Part shown: in pieces, positions 39,867 through 53,084 of the stretch | Layout: every line of letters starts with the position of its first letter | How positions within the stretch are numbered: position 1 is the first letter of the stretch | The notes under the pieces: model-generated | Told to the model about the DNA's origin: nothing | The model's database searches: none | What the model saw: the letters and a program-made list of their open reading frames with translations, nothing else | Origin: Channa striata | Lineage: Eukaryota; Chordata; Actinopteri; Anabantiformes; Channidae | DNA length: 64,000 nucleotides | Assembly (NCBI GenBank): GCA_033026295.1 | Contig: CM065183.1 | Location: 21,305,202 to 21,369,201 of the forward strand | Reading direction: 5' to 3' | Program-made: the position numbers and the translations under genes

Positions 39867-40024
39867 CAGATGCAGGCGAGCCAGTGGGCCACCAGTCCAA
39901 ACACACAGACCAACAGGACCAGAACGGCAGCGCCATACTCCAGGTAGTGGTCCAGTTTCCTGGCCACCCTCCCCAGGCGCAGCAAGCGGACCACCTTCAG
40001 AGAGCTGAACAGGCTGCTCATGCC
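39867..40024 (-). CDS. kcnh5: kcnh5 exon: S4 voltage sensor, linker and S5
   Basis: This 158-nt exon starts at phase 0 and ends inside a Trp codon (TG|G, phase 2). It encodes GMSSLFSSLK, then VVRLLRLGRVARK, then LDHYLEYGAAVLVLLVCVFGLVAHWLACI. S4 carries basic residues at three-residue spacing (K10, R13, R16, R19, R22, K23 of the exon), the gating charges that move with voltage. The short S4-S5 linker (KLDHYLEYG) typical of non-domain-swapped KCNH channels leads into S5 (AAVLVLLVCVFGLVAHWLACI). LDHYLEYG and GLVAHWLACI are the KCNH5 forms; KCNH1 has HYIEYG and GLAAHWMACI (from memory). The acceptor is cctcag|GGC and the donor is TG|gtaaat, confirmed by the next exon supplying the missing G and then TAC AGC (YS). 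Confidence 0.98.
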
Positions 40025-40988
40025 CTGAGGAGGAGGAAGGAGGGAGATGAAACAAGGGAGGGGGCGGGGGGGAAGTGAAAAATAGTTTGGAGGAAGATGA
40101 CAACAGAAAAGAAAAGTAGACCATGAAAGGTGGAGGAGAAATGTAAAGATGGAGGTACGGGGTAAGGAAATTGAGGGGAGATGGGGGGGAGGGGCAAATA
40201 AGAGACAAGACAAAGCGGTTATTGCAGGCAGAAGAATGAATGCAGGCTGGATGCTCCCATTTCCCTTCAGAGGTTGCTCAGTACACCAGAGGTTTCTTTC
40301 TTTATCAGGACATGAATGACAAGCTACATCGTTTGGATAAAAGTGGCCATTAAACATTTGTTTACATTTGTTCAAATGTTTAACATTTGATTTCCAGACT
40401 GAGCAGAATGTTTGAGCTAGTAACTGTCAGTAGTAAAATGTTAACAAAAACACATCAGTTACGTGTTCCAATACTTTCGATCACTTCATATTTGAGTCAT
40501 CTGATTCAAAAGCTACCAAGCTGTTAGATCATATCAACAACAAACAAAAAGCACTTCCACATAACTACACTTTTGAAAAAGATATTGTAATTTATACGTC
40601 AATACGGTAAAACTTTTCCAATATATAATTAATAACCTTCATTTATATTTCAGGGTCCAAGCCTTCTCTGAAATCTAAGTAATATTCACCTGGTTGCATT
40701 ATAATAAAACCTTCTTCTGTAAACAAAGCCTTTTATTTGCTGCAGGCTGCAGCAATTAGGCCTTTTTAAAAGTCTGTTAGGCAGCTAAGAGCTTCACAGG
40801 GGCGGAAATAAATGAGCCAGAAACACGGCGACACCAACAACGTGCTCAGTTCTTCGGTCCAACCACAAACGAAGAGCTTCTTATCTTTTAATAAGTAGAA
40901 AGACTTCTACTTCTGGAAGTGAAAAATGCACTAAACATAAATTACTGATAGCTCCTTCAGTCCATTTCTGGTCCATGCTGTAATTAAT

Positions 40989-41007
40989 AAAAAAAAAAAA
41001 AAAAAAA
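40989..41007. repeat. A19 homopolymer
   Basis: Nineteen consecutive A bases preceded by taattaat. They could be the tail of an old retroposed copy on the plus strand, but I recognise no element upstream and see no clear target-site duplication. Confidence 0.9.
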
Positions 41008-44000
41008 TGCTTTATGCTGTAAACTATCAGAGGCACTGTCCAAGCTCTTATGGCGAATATCAGGAGCGAACCACAGCTCTGTCCGTCTGGTGCAGGGTAA
41101 AGTGTTGCTGTCCTCTGTGTGGGCGCGGAATCGTGCTCGCTGCACTACACACACCTACAGAAGATCTACCGTAAATACACACGTGCACACGAGAAAACAT
41201 GAAACCTCGTGAAATCTACTACAAGCTGGTAAATCCAGGGTCTCAGTACTTATTTATTCTTCACCTTCTGCATACGATTATTTTGTGTCAAATACATATC
41301 TGTAGTTCAAGTGCAACAGTGTTCTGTGATACGTGAGTATTTCATTTTTGTTCTCTCATCTACCATGTAATTATTCGGTATCCTTTACTTTCACCCACTT
41401 ACACCTCTGTACAGTGAGCCTCAGGTCTTTAATGAACCCAATCAGTATGAGCCACTAATGCTCACAGTCAAACCTTTAGACGTCCGCCTCCACCGAGCCT
41501 CGTGGCACACGGTGCATTTTTCACAGCGTTCTTATCTTGTTCTTTTCAGTCAGTCAGCTGAGAACGATGCTCAAAATAAACAAAAGCGACTTTTTCTCCC
41601 ACGACGGCGGCAGCAGCCAGGACCCGGCGGCATCAGCACAATCTCCACAATTAACACGGCCGAGTGTTAGGAACAGCAGGGGCCATCACTGTACGACCTG
41701 AAGCCAAACGTTGACGACATGAAGAGTTTTCTCATTTTTGAGCTCGGAGAGGGGAGGAGGAGACGGGAGCCAGCAGGGTTATCTGATGATTGAGACGCTG
41801 GAGTTATGTAATGAAGCGGAGGACTGCTGAGGACAAGGTGATCTGCTCCCTGCAGTTTCCTCTCAGCTTTCACCTCCTTCCTGACATTCACTCTCAACCT
41901 CTCCATCCTCAGCTGCAAACCAGCTCCCATTCAGCTCCTGTTCCTGTTTTGACCTTTTTTTAACCCCAGTAAACTAATCAAAGATTCTCTCTATTGAAAC
42001 ATAATTTCACCGTGTGGTTTCAAACACTCTGACAGCGTTCACTTTCCATCCTAGGAAGCCTGATATTTTTAAAAAAGCATGAATATCCTGACTTCAAACT
42101 TCCATGTTTTCCATTCAGCTCTTCACATGATCCAGACACAAACTCACATTAAACCTCATTTCCTCCAGCAGCACCAGTTTCTGCAACTCACTGGGTCTCA
42201 CACACCTGCACATGTTCGGCTGCACAGTAAAAATACACATATGTTACAGCTCCCATGAGGCTCTGACAGCAACTATCATGGACTAACTTTGAAATTAATA
42301 TTTGTTAGCATTTGTAGCCTTTAAATAAACATAACAGACGAGCAAAGAACAATGAGAGACTTAAATTAGGTGCTTTTTGACATTGTTTCATAATCAGAAT
42401 TCCTCTAACATGTTCACATAGTTAAACCACCGCATACAAAATACATAAATACTTCACACAGTAAGAACAGTATTGGCAGCAAATTAATCAAAGAAACTAA
42501 TGAAGGGGAACCAAAGTTACTGAAAAAAATCTGCCTGTGGCAAGATGCGTTTAAAAAAATAAAAACGCTCAACCTGTCGTCCAACCTTTATGTCCACATG
42601 GGCAGGGCGGCTCTAGAAGGGGTTTATTTGGAGGGTCAGTGTAGGTCACACACTTAGAACAGGGTGGAACGTTTGGAAGGTGGATTAAAGGCTGAGGCTA
42701 AAATGTAAAAACTTAAAGAGCCTGTTGATTTTGTGTTCGTTTAGTCTCAAATACGTCCAATCCATAACCTATCCACTCTAAATATGTCTAAACTAATTGG
42801 TGGGAAGAGGTAAAAATCCATCATTTACAGGAATAATATGGGTGGTTGCAAATGCAAAAAAATTCTATTGTGACAAAATAAACAAATGTACATAATGATG
42901 AATTTTCTATTTATTTATATGATTTTGAATTGATTTCAGCCTCAGATTTGCTCAGTTCTCATTGTGCTGACAATTCTATAGCAGGTACCTGCCACCTGGT
43001 TGCTAACTGTTGGGGATGTTCCTCCGCTCTCATATGACCCAGTGACGCTGTTAGTGAAGCCGGCGTCTACTTAAACTGAAGCTCTTTTCACATCAGGCCA
43101 CAAAATGCTTCCAATGGAGCCAAAATGGCCGCCAGTTTCATGTTTATTATTTGCGCTAAACAGACAAAAATGTATACAAGTAACATTTCAAAGTACAATA
43201 AAGTTTTCTTCCCATTAACGTCTCAAACGTCTCATCTTCAGTTTCAAACCCAACCAGACTTGGTTTTCACCTCGACATCACAGCTGAAGTGGCCTAAATC
43301 ATTCAGCTACCAAATGACTCAGATCTAGAGAAATCGGAAGCAACCAAATTCCATTTTTACAATCAGATCTGATCCATGTTAGTATGTGGTCCGAGATCTG
43401 ATTCAGCACCAGAATGAATGTGCATATTTTCAATGTCTGACATCTGTGCACATGTGCGGTTTGCCTGCCGTCATCGCTCCTCACAGTCTGGTCAAATTTA
43501 ATTAGAGGACATCAGCGGAGACAGGGCACATTAATCGGGAACGTTCTATTCTTGTCAAACTAAGGAAACAACTGGATGCGTCACCTACACCAACGTGAAC
43601 CGTCAATGGAAAAAGTTGAGCGCTGAGCTTTAAGGCCAGTGGTGTGACTAAACCTGGTCCTCCTGCTCGGGTTTCCGTCCCTCTGAAGCCGCAGACCCAG
43701 CTGGCCGTACCCAGCCCTCTGCAGCCTCTCGGCACCCACAGCTTCAAAGCCCTCCCCTGGGACTCGCTGGGTTACCGGCTCGTATGTAAATGCCTCTAAA
43801 TTAAGTAGCCACAGGACAGAGCAACCCAGATGAAAAGAGCATGAGTCAAGAGCGCGCAACGCCTGGAAAATCACGGCTCATAAGCACCTGTTTATCAAAA
43901 AGGAGCCCGGCGAAGGAAGACGGCGAATAGACGGAGATTACGTGTCCACCGGGAAGCTGGTCGCTCTGCGCACAGCTTTTTTTTTTCCCCCTCGTTATTT

Positions 44001-44489
44001 TCAAAGCGGAGGACGCGCCGTTGCGTGTTCCTGACAGCACTGGGAGCTTAACATGTTTTCGCTGCTCAATCCGGCAGGCATTAAAAATTTAGAAAGTCTC
44101 CGCTTTTAGCCAAAGAGAGCCAGGCTTCGAGTGAGTTTTCAATTGTCACTTTACATAAACCCAAAGCAAAGGCAGAACCCCGAGCAGCCACAGCTTCACA
44201 TTAAAGGTGCTTTTTGTACCTTTCCTAATCCTTTTAACGCCTCAAACATAACGACGAGTGACTCAGTGAATGCGTTTGATATTTTAGTCCCATGAGAGAC
44301 ATGTGGTTCATTGGCTTTGAAGAATATTTATCTGCCTGATACATGAAAAACAGCAATTACAACAGTGTCCATGGGCATGAGAATAGTCAGGTATCGAAAC
44401 AAATTAGCAACTGTATTGTTTTCATTTCTGGCCGAAGTGCATCGATTTTTTGACACCGTGTGTGTCACATGCCACATGTGCCTTTGTTA

Positions 44490-44716
44490 ATTTGGATCCA
44501 CAGTTGGACATTTTCATGTTTCCCTTCATTCAGCTTGTGTTTGTGCACGTCTTTGTGCTCATTTTGTGTTCATTTTTGGTCACTGTGTGTCAATTTTTCG
44601 TGTTTATTCTTGGATTTTTGTGTCTATCGTTGGTTGTTTTTGTGTGGATGGTGTGGGAGTACGGTTCATTTTTTATTGGATTTGTCCGCCTCTTTGTGGT
44701 CGTTTTAGGTCTCTGA
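44490..44716. repeat. Decayed tandem repeat of a tttgtgtc/ggtcatttt unit
   Basis: About 230 bp made of imperfect copies of a 20-25-bp unit of the type ttttgtgt(c/t) ... ggtc(a/g)ttt, ending in ctctttgtggtcgttttag. It resembles a satellite-like tandem array common in teleost genomes (repeats of ttttgtgtctctttgtggtc), here heavily diverged. Plus-strand open frames inside it are rich in Phe, Val and Cys and are artefacts. Confidence 0.6.
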
Positions 44717-46808
44717 ACACCATGACCTCCCTGACTCCTCAGTCCTCGGAGCCTGTGCCCATGGGGTGGAGGTCTTCTCCGTAATTTATCCGAGCAACGA
44801 CACGAACATGACATTACTGTGTCACAGCAACTGACTTTTGTGCCACAAACTGCCTGCTGGCATCAGTGTTGGCACGTCACAGTCTGAAATACACAAAGAA
44901 TGACAGCAACAGTAGAGAGGTTCAGGTTTGTGGGACCAAACCGGCATCAACATGTTGTTAATGAACCGTTAGTGGAAATCTGTGCGAGCACTAGTTCACG
45001 ACCACACGCTTTATTCGCACACTCTCACAGCCTCTTTATCTCAGTCACGCTCTTTACTCTCTCGTTGCTCCTTCCTGTCTGTTTCCTTTAGCAAACAGAC
45101 TCCACTAAACAAACCCCACCCCCCTCCAACTGCCGGCCCCGCCCCCCGGGCTCTGTCAGCTTGGCCGGCCGTGGCGGGGGCAGCTTGCACACCACGCAGA
45201 AAGGTCACTCCGGATTAGTCCGTTCTGGTGCTGCGGCGCCTGCAGACACACACACACTGAAGCTCCCATCGGCCTGCCAGGCTCCTCCATGACAGCAGGT
45301 GGCTTCAGTGCCCACAGGGGGTTCCTCCTCACCTCCCGACACACACACACACACACGCCATCCCTGCTGCAACCTGAGGGAGCATCAGCACAGCTCCTCG
45401 TGAGAGCGTTACATCATTTTTGCTGTTTTACAGCCGTGGCCCGACTACTTGAGTCGTTTTGCTTGTGTTACTGCTGACTTATATGCATCTACGTGTAGGT
45501 GTTGCTATTTTGGAGAGATGAGAAAAGCCTGCATCTCCAAATGTCAAGAGAAACAAAACAGAAACTAAAGATTCGTACCCCCGTCAGGACGTCACGTTTT
45601 AGGAGAACGTGTTCACAATAATCTCCTACTCACAAACTAAGTGCTGGGACCTGGGAACGTGGCAGGATGGTGAGAATGGACTTTAAAAATCACGGGTCAG
45701 ACATGACCCGTTACAGGCCATCGAGGACTCGTTATCATGGGCTACAACCCATCAGCCACATAATAAACAATGACCCATTCAACCTCACTTTAATCCAAAG
45801 TGAGAAACACACACAAAAGCAACTTTGTTCTCAATTTCTTGCCCACTGATGCGTCAATGTTTGCACCTGAGGGAACCTGGGATCGAACTGCCGATCCTGT
45901 TTTGTCTACCTCTGAACGTAACAGACAGAAATTGTTTCCCGACATGGAATAATGGAAAAAAAATGGAAAAACCTTCAGCAATGTTTAATGCGCTAGAGGT
46001 GAATATTTTATAGAGCAGTCGCTGTAAGACTGTGCCTCGTTCACACGCCTCAGAGGACAACTGCTTTATCACAGCACTAACGGCGGTTTGTGGAGCTTTA
46101 TTGAGAGCTTGTTTGCTGACAAAGTGTCAAGGCACGAGTGAGATGGGAAACTGGGAGCTGAGTATGAAGAGATTTTCTTTAAGTCACCGTCCTACTGTGT
46201 GAAATAATCGGAAACATCTGCGTCCTGGAACTACTATAAGGTTTTTCTGTTTTAGTTGAGAAATGTTCACGTTCGTGTGTATTTTCTCTGCCACACATGG
46301 TTTCTACTAAGTTGATCTATAAATATAATTGACATAAAACAGACAATTGACAAGTCAACGAGCATCATTTCCTATTCGGCACTGAGATATTTAGACGTGC
46401 TGATTTTTCCTACTTCGTATCATGAAAAACTAAAACTGGCAAAGCCCAGGCTCCTGTAGACATATCACTTTATAGACTGAACAATGAATCAGTAAATTAG
46501 AGATTGATCTACTACTCTTTCGGCTTTTCCCATCAGGGGTCGATAAATAATACAAATAGCAGCAGGTTCCAACATGCTTTTACAACACTGCTCAGTAAAT
46601 CTCCAGTGATCTCCAGACATAGAAAAAAAAAAAGCAGAGACCTCCACAACCCTGCCGGTAAAATAGTTTGTTCAACTTAGGTTGAATATTTGCATAAAGA
46701 GGCTTTTCACAGATTGTCTTCACAAAGTCACAAACTTCTCTAGTGGAAAGATTTTATAGCAATGACTTGGCAGCAAGTTGTATAGGAATGGTTCTCACAA
46801 ACCATACC

Positions 46809-46837
46809 TGTGTGTGTGTGTGAGTGTGTGAGAGTGA

Positions 46838-46870
<33 letters not shown>
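46809..46870. repeat. Compound (GT)n microsatellite
   Basis: A 62-bp GT-rich run interrupted by gagtgtgtgagagtgagtga in its first half and pure GT in its second half. It is an ordinary intronic microsatellite. Confidence 0.95.
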
Positions 46871-49800
46871 GCATCCTTGCGAGTTGGCAGCACCTGCATG
46901 TCACCAGCTTGGCACAGCTCAGCTGTGTCTTGAAACCTGCATTAAAATCCATCTAAAAATACTTTCTGCCTGCTTCAGCCATCAGAAGCGGCAACAGGGG
47001 AATTCAGGCTGCAATGAGCCCGTAATAACCTTTGCTATTTTCTTTCACACTGCACCTTAAGCCACCCACACCCTGTCATCAGCCGCCGACCATCTTTTCG
47101 TCTGGGCTTCCGATATGGAAAAAGAAAACAAAACATAAATTTAGCAAAGAGCGGAAAGGCAGACTCGGGCTTTGTCCTCTTCAGTGGCTGGAAATTTACG
47201 TGCCATTGATTTCCCCTCAGCCCGTCTCCCCCGCTCACCGCTGTCTGCTGTCGAAGAGACGGCAACAGAAATCTCCACCCAGCAGGATTTCATCGAACCT
47301 ATCAGTGAGCGGCAGCGAGAAGCCGGGGAACGAGAGACACCTAAACCACAACAGAGCGTCTCTCCAGACACCAGCTGAATGATCCGCAACATAATGGAGC
47401 CCTGAGTATGATGGAGGACGCAGCCAGACAACGGTGGACGAGCCACACGGAACACACAGCAGCTTTCACTACGGTTAAACAGACATGCAGCTCAATACTG
47501 GCCTTGAATTTATGTTAAATATTTCTGCAGGGAAATGTTCTTTACACTCTTTGTTTATTCTGGATCCCAGGAGAGGACGCATTCCCCCTAAGTTTTTTCA
47601 CGGCCTGTTCGATGATGTTCCAGGATACAATTTAACACCATTTAGCATCGGCCATGGGAAAAGCCTGCGTCTCACTGGCCGAGGCTCCATTTAAAAAGGC
47701 ATATTAGAACACATAAAACAAATAGGGGAACACTTTAATTACCGTTTTAAATCCACACCAGGCTTTATCAACCTGCATGTAACCATGGCAACACCGCCCA
47801 CTCTGCACCCACGAGTCCTCAAATTCAAACAGGGTCCCCGACCTCTCGTTCAACCCACAGGAGGTCCAGGAAATGTGCCTGTATAAGGTCGGCATGTCGC
47901 ACCTTAATCGTCGTAGAAACAATCGTGTTCGCGTGGTTAGGGCTCCGTGCGAGCGTAAACCGGGAGCTCACCCCTTCATGTTGGTTTTTCTGTTTCTGTG
48001 TTTGGTCCTTTTGACAGTTTAGCGACATTGTGAACCTCTTTTTCCCTTAACCTTTGGGTTACCTGACGTTTCTTTGTAGTAAACTGAGCTCAGGATTTAG
48101 TTTAAACCCCCGAACACTTGTGCTGACTAGGACCATTCTGTGATCAATGATGTCGCTGAGGCTTAAAAACAGCTAAATGTTACAGGTCTGATTAGTCACA
48201 GTTTATCAAGCGCTTGAAACTGGGGACGGGTCAAGTTTGTGGTAGAACCAGCATAGATGGTCCCACACAGGAGGTTTGTCTACTTTAAAAAACCGTGGGA
48301 GCGACGGATGGATGTTAGTGTCTGGTAGAAAGTCAAATTGTTGGTTCCCGTTGATTTAACAGACATCCAGCAACATTATTGACTAATGGCCATTTTTAAA
48401 TGAACTTGCTATCAGAAATGTGACATCAGCTTCCCTGACAACTGCAGCTTTAGGCGTCACTATCACCACAACAGGTCTGTGTGGTCACAAATGGAGAGCG
48501 GGCCAGTAGACTAAAATTCCAAAGGACTGCATTCAACCCAAAAAGTTCTGTTATGCAATATGGATTTTGTGGGAAGCACAGTGGAGGAGGGGCCGGCACT
48601 AAAAACCGGGGGTTTTCATTTCGTGGCCATTTGGTACGAACGTGCCAAAGGAGACTGTTGTACCTGCTGTTGTATCATCAGTGTGTGTGTCAGTATTTCG
48701 AGTTTCTCCCTCACAACGCCCTTATTGGATTGGTCAGTTCCTCAGACGTAACGACCTGCTTCACATGGTGAAGACGGAAAGAGTCGCTAAAACAGCCGAG
48801 AAACAGAGTTCCCCACTTCGAGCAGCAGCGATTAAATGTGTTCCGTTGGTCTTAATGTTGCTCCAGACAAGAATAAAAAGTAGAGGGAGGTGTGGAATCA
48901 TTATTGGCGTGAAAAATTAATAGACGTTCAAAATTCTGCTGCTGGCAGCTTAAATACTGGTATTATTATTCTAACTGGCATTTAAGAACTCGTGTGATTA
49001 AACCCCCTCTTGGCAGTGACACATGAACAAACACAATAACGAATGCCAGCGCACAAGCCCACACTGTGCGTTCGCACGCGTGCGCCCGCAGACACAGAGA
49101 AAGTTTCTTTCCCCACAACCACTCATGAAATGATCAAATACACCGAAAAAAAAAACTGAGACGTGAGTACAACATCAGCAGATATCACTTTGTTCTGTGT
49201 TTCAAATGACTTTTAATAGGCTGCTCCTTCCACTCAGACTAAGGTCTAATTAATTCGGCGGCAAATCAAGTGGAAAATCACCTCTAATGGACTCGAGGAC
49301 ATATAGATATAACTCCTCGATATCTGACAGGTGTAAATGGCTGTGAAAAATGCTCAGAAGAGGCCTGATCTCATTAGGAAGGCATCAAACTGTTCGATTC
49401 ACTTCTAATTATTAAGAAATTACAATTATTTATGGTGTAGGTGTGAGGGGAGGCAGTGGATTTCTCTACGGATATGAAAACCTGGAGGAGGTTCTCTTTA
49501 GTCTGTTTCACTAAACTTCAAACCATCCAAACCATCATAAGCCTGAGGAGGCTTGGATAGTTTCATCATCAGTGTCATAGTTCAATCCATTAAATGACCT
49601 TAAACATGAGTGTATTGACTCACTTTTCTAGGAATGAATCTTTTAGCCAGACTGAGGAACTTTCTAGGACTTGGGACAATTATTTCAAAGTTTTTGAACA
49701 CAAATTTAAAAACCTTTATGGAAACAAACTGTATATTCATACGCTGTGTTTTAATACTTTGTTCTGTGTTAGAAATGACAAATACTTAACTTATCCATCA

Positions 49801-50962
49801 TTTTTAACTCCAAATGAGCACAGATCATTTATTGCTGCTGTTCGTGTCTGATGGAGATGTTTTTTTAAATATATGACTTTACTCTATTTAGGTCCTGGTC
49901 TAAAGAAGCTCGGCAGCCTGGATTTTAAGGCTTGTAGGTGAGGACGCAGGCGTGAATCTGCTGCCAGATGCCAGTGCATTAAGGTTTGCTAAAGACAGAG
50001 ACAACATGGTTATTTCTGCAGCTATTAAACTGTTGAACAAATCTGACCTGATGATAATTCCAGATGAAATTTAATTACAAATCTTAAGAGGAACGTAACT
50101 GACAATTCACTGGAACCTCGGAACAACTGTCCTGCTCTTGGCCCCATATAAAATTCAGCCAAAGCTTTGTGAAGGTGTTTTCATGCATCTATAAGCTGTC
50201 GAGACATTTCATCTCCGTGCGTCAAACCCGCAGCATCTCTGCGGAGTCTCCAAGTCAAAACCACGTTCGTCTCCAAAACAACACACGCTATTTTAACGTT
50301 TCCTCTCCACTGTCTCACAGAAACGAGCGCGTGTCATCTGAAAGTACAGCACTGCCAAGCAAACCACTGCAGACGCATGAAGTTATTGTTGCTCAGCACA
50401 ATCATTTGGCCTCAAAGAAGCAAATCTCATCCGTCAAGACACCGTCTCGAGGACTTCTGTAACCTGTTGTCTGATTAACGACCTTCTGATGAGCAGCCAT
50501 CACATTTACACTTGTCGTTAGCACGTTTTCGCATTCTCAGCCGATCTTTCAACGTGCCTTCAGGGGGTCACGCTGCAGAGATCTCATTTCCAACGTGGGC
50601 CACACCACCTCCACATGGCGTCTGGACAATCTGATGGGGTCCTGCATGCAGTAAATGAACTTCTCCTTATCCAGATAAAACATCACGATTCAGAACAGAT
50701 GCTTATGGCAGGAGTGAACGGGGTCGCAAACATCCACTGACGCTGGAAACTGCAGGAAACAGCTGCTGCAGTGTGCAGACACACGGTGATCTGGAAGCTC
50801 TTGACATTCCTTATAACAATCGTGTTTTCTCCAAACGTTCTTTTGCCTCAGCTTCAATCAGAATGCAATTTCATTTAAATTTTTAAATTTTCATTCACTC
50901 GATCCTTTCGTTCTTTTTACACGACCGCAGCTCTGATTTCGAAGGCGACAGGCCGACCTTAC

Positions 50963-51355
50963 CTCGTCCACATTCTCAAAGGCGTTGATGATGTCGTAGG
51001 GCAGGCAGGACAGCAGGTCGATGACGAACCAGGTCTTCAGGTAGTTCATGCGGATGAGTTTGGGGTCGGAGATCACCTCTCCGCCGGGCCCCACGAAGGT
51101 CGTGTGGAAGTTGAGAACGATGTCCACTAGGAAGATGACGTCCACCACGCTGTCCAGCACCAGCCACACAATGTTGTTCTGCTTGGTCTTGAAGGAGACG
51201 TTGTAGGGCACCATGATGGCCGTGTAGAACGTCAGGATGAGAATGACCCAGTCCCAGGTGGTCTTGAAGGTGCAATAGTGGAGGATTATGTGGGGAGGCG
51301 TCTTGGGGGCCTCCTGTTTGTACTGGGGGAGGATGTCCGAGTTCAGCTGCAAAAC
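50963..51355 (-). CDS. kcnh5: kcnh5 exon: S1-S3 of the voltage sensor
   Basis: This 393-nt exon of 131 codons is phase 0 at both ends. It begins VLQLNSDILPQYKQEAPKTP, the conserved pre-S1 segment of EAG channels. S1 is about residues 34-50 (WDWVILILTFYTAIMVP). S2 is about residues 64-83 (WLVLDSVVDVIFLVDIVLNF). The S2-S3 loop is FHTTFVGPGGEVISDPKLIR. S3 is about residues 108-127 (TWFVIDLLSCLPYDIINAF). The acidic residues of S2 (LDS, VVDV, LVDI) and S3 (VID) that pair with S4 charges are intact, including the extra acidic positions that bind Mg2+ in EAG channels. The acceptor is cttcag|GTTTTG and the donor is GAG|gtaagg. MVPYNVSFKTKQNN, GPGGEV and PYDIINAF match KCNH5 rather than KCNH1 (LVPYNVSFKTRQNN, GPAGEV, PYDVINAF, from memory). 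Confidence 0.98.
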
Positions 51356-52778
51356 CTGAAGGAGACGAACAAAAGAACCTTCATCCACAAACTCTTTTCA
51401 GGTTCCCTGTCCTGGGGTTCACTCCTTATTAAAACCTTTAATCAATACGCATCAAACACACTAGATCACAGCAAAGGACAGAAGACGGTTCATCACACGT
51501 GATTTTAGCTGCCAAGTCAGCAGAATCATTTCAATAACTTCTAAAACTATAAAAAATACTGTGCAACTTTAACTGATTCTGTGTTTTCATGCATCTGATT
51601 TGATTCAAATTTGTTTCAGTGTCTCATCAACTTTTGCTTTTTTTACAAATGTTCCTGTATAGTCAAATATCGTAAACTCCCCTTTTTGAATAAATGCTAC
51701 ACAAACATTTACATAATATGCACATAATGTTTTTATATATGAATAGGATGACTTTCACATTATACATATACTATATTTATAAACGTTCACAATGATTTTG
51801 TTACTTTGCAATTCATATCTTCTAATGTGTAACAACGTAATCTACACCCTACACAATTCAATATCACAATGATTTTACTTTGTGCTTGAACTTAAATCAA
51901 CTTAATGGTTAGGTTTATACATACCGTGCAATTATTCTTATTAAATATATATTTGTTTTATTACCCATTTAATTTTTAAACGATTCACTACGGCATTGAA
52001 AGTACACGGACAGAAACCATTAGAAGAAATCAATTGTACAGTTTCTGAAACAAAAACTAAATGAAACAACAAAAACACATCAACGTCTTATACTGTGAAA
52101 TTAGTCATTTTAAATTCGAAGCTTTAATTATGAAAACAGATCAACTTCACAAACACGTTTTGTCCTTTTCCATTTAAATGTTCATTTCCTAACAGTCTGA
52201 CTCTCACTACTTCACACATCCTCGACACTCAAAATTAAAACTTGATGTCTTTTGATCTCATTTCATTCATCATTTCTGGCCCAGTTTTCATGCTGCGCTG
52301 GAAATTGAGCCCAGCGATAATGAACCTCCCTTATTATTTCTACTGTCTTGTGTTTCATGTTATAGACTCTGTTGTCTTCATATTGACACTGGTACAACTA
52401 GTCTTCATTTTCGTGCCTCCGAGGGTTTGTGGATTTAATACTTTGATTAAAAAAGGTTTATTTCAGTCTCACGGGGCATTTCTTGTTCACCCTAAGCTGT
52501 GCCCAGTTTGAGCGTGACGTACAGATCAGTGCAGCTGTACTGGTTTTGTTGTCTGGTCCTACAGTTTAAATGTCGATCACAGATTAGGACAAGAAAGAAG
52601 CACAGAGACTAGAAAGAGATTAGGAAGGAGGACGTAATAAGCTAAACATTTGTACTTGGCTTTAGTTTCATAATAACTGCGCCCTGCAGCGGGGGGCTGT
52701 ACAAGAAAAGTGAATTAAAGTGTGAGAGTTTCTCCTCTGCAGGATTCATCTGCATTCATCTTTCTGCTTTTTCTGTCA

Positions 52779-52808
52779 CAAACCCACATTATGAATAATG
52801 TGGGTTTG
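52779..52808. repeat. 30-bp near-perfect palindrome
   Basis: Arms caaacccacattat (52779-52792) and ataatgtgggtttg (52795-52808) are exact reverse complements separated by only 2 nt (ga). Outside the arms, partial pairing continues (tctgtcac against gagtgaaag) with small bulges, suggesting a longer decayed inverted repeat. It may be a foldback element. Confidence 0.9.
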
Positions 52809-52883
52809 CGAGTGAAAGTGACTGAAATCAGAAAAAAAAGAGATTAAAAACAGCCATTATATTTTGCAGTTTGGTGATGTTCA

Positions 52884-52894
52884 CCCCCCCCCCC
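52884..52894. repeat. C11 homopolymer
   Basis: Eleven consecutive C bases, followed shortly by further C runs (ccccacccac). On the transcript strand this is a G11 run. It is a likely replication or sequencing slippage site. Confidence 0.95.
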
Positions 52895-53084
52895 GAAACC
52901 CCACCCACATCTGGAGCGCCTCTGCGGAACAGACGACTTTCAATCCGACCGGCAGCAGCTTGACGTCCTCTTCAGGCCAGATCACACGGCGACCGTTCGT
53001 CTCGGTCCACACGGACGAGCAGTTCGTGTCCGGCTGTTGCTGAGATTGTCTTTAATCACAGCACAACTCAGAAATATCTCACTG

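Larger units (their letters stand above)
40025..50962 (-). other. kcnh5 intron (10,938 bp) between S3 and S4
   Basis: Donor gtaagg; acceptor tcctcctcctcag, preceded by a pyrimidine-rich stretch of almost 180 nt in the transcript sense. Contents: compound GT repeat at 46809-46870; decayed tandem repeat at 44490-44716; A19 run at 40989-41007; short CA run at 45339-45356; enhancer-like AT-rich, homeodomain-core-rich block at 49160-49440; a second possible conserved block at 44075-44250. The stretches 41010-43900, 45500-46740 and 47000-49100 hold nothing I recognise. No coding exon was seen. Confidence 0.85.

Noticed and set aside
40880..41007. Processed pseudogene with poly(A) tail
   Set aside because: The A19 run has no recognisable coding or UTR sequence upstream and no target-site duplication.
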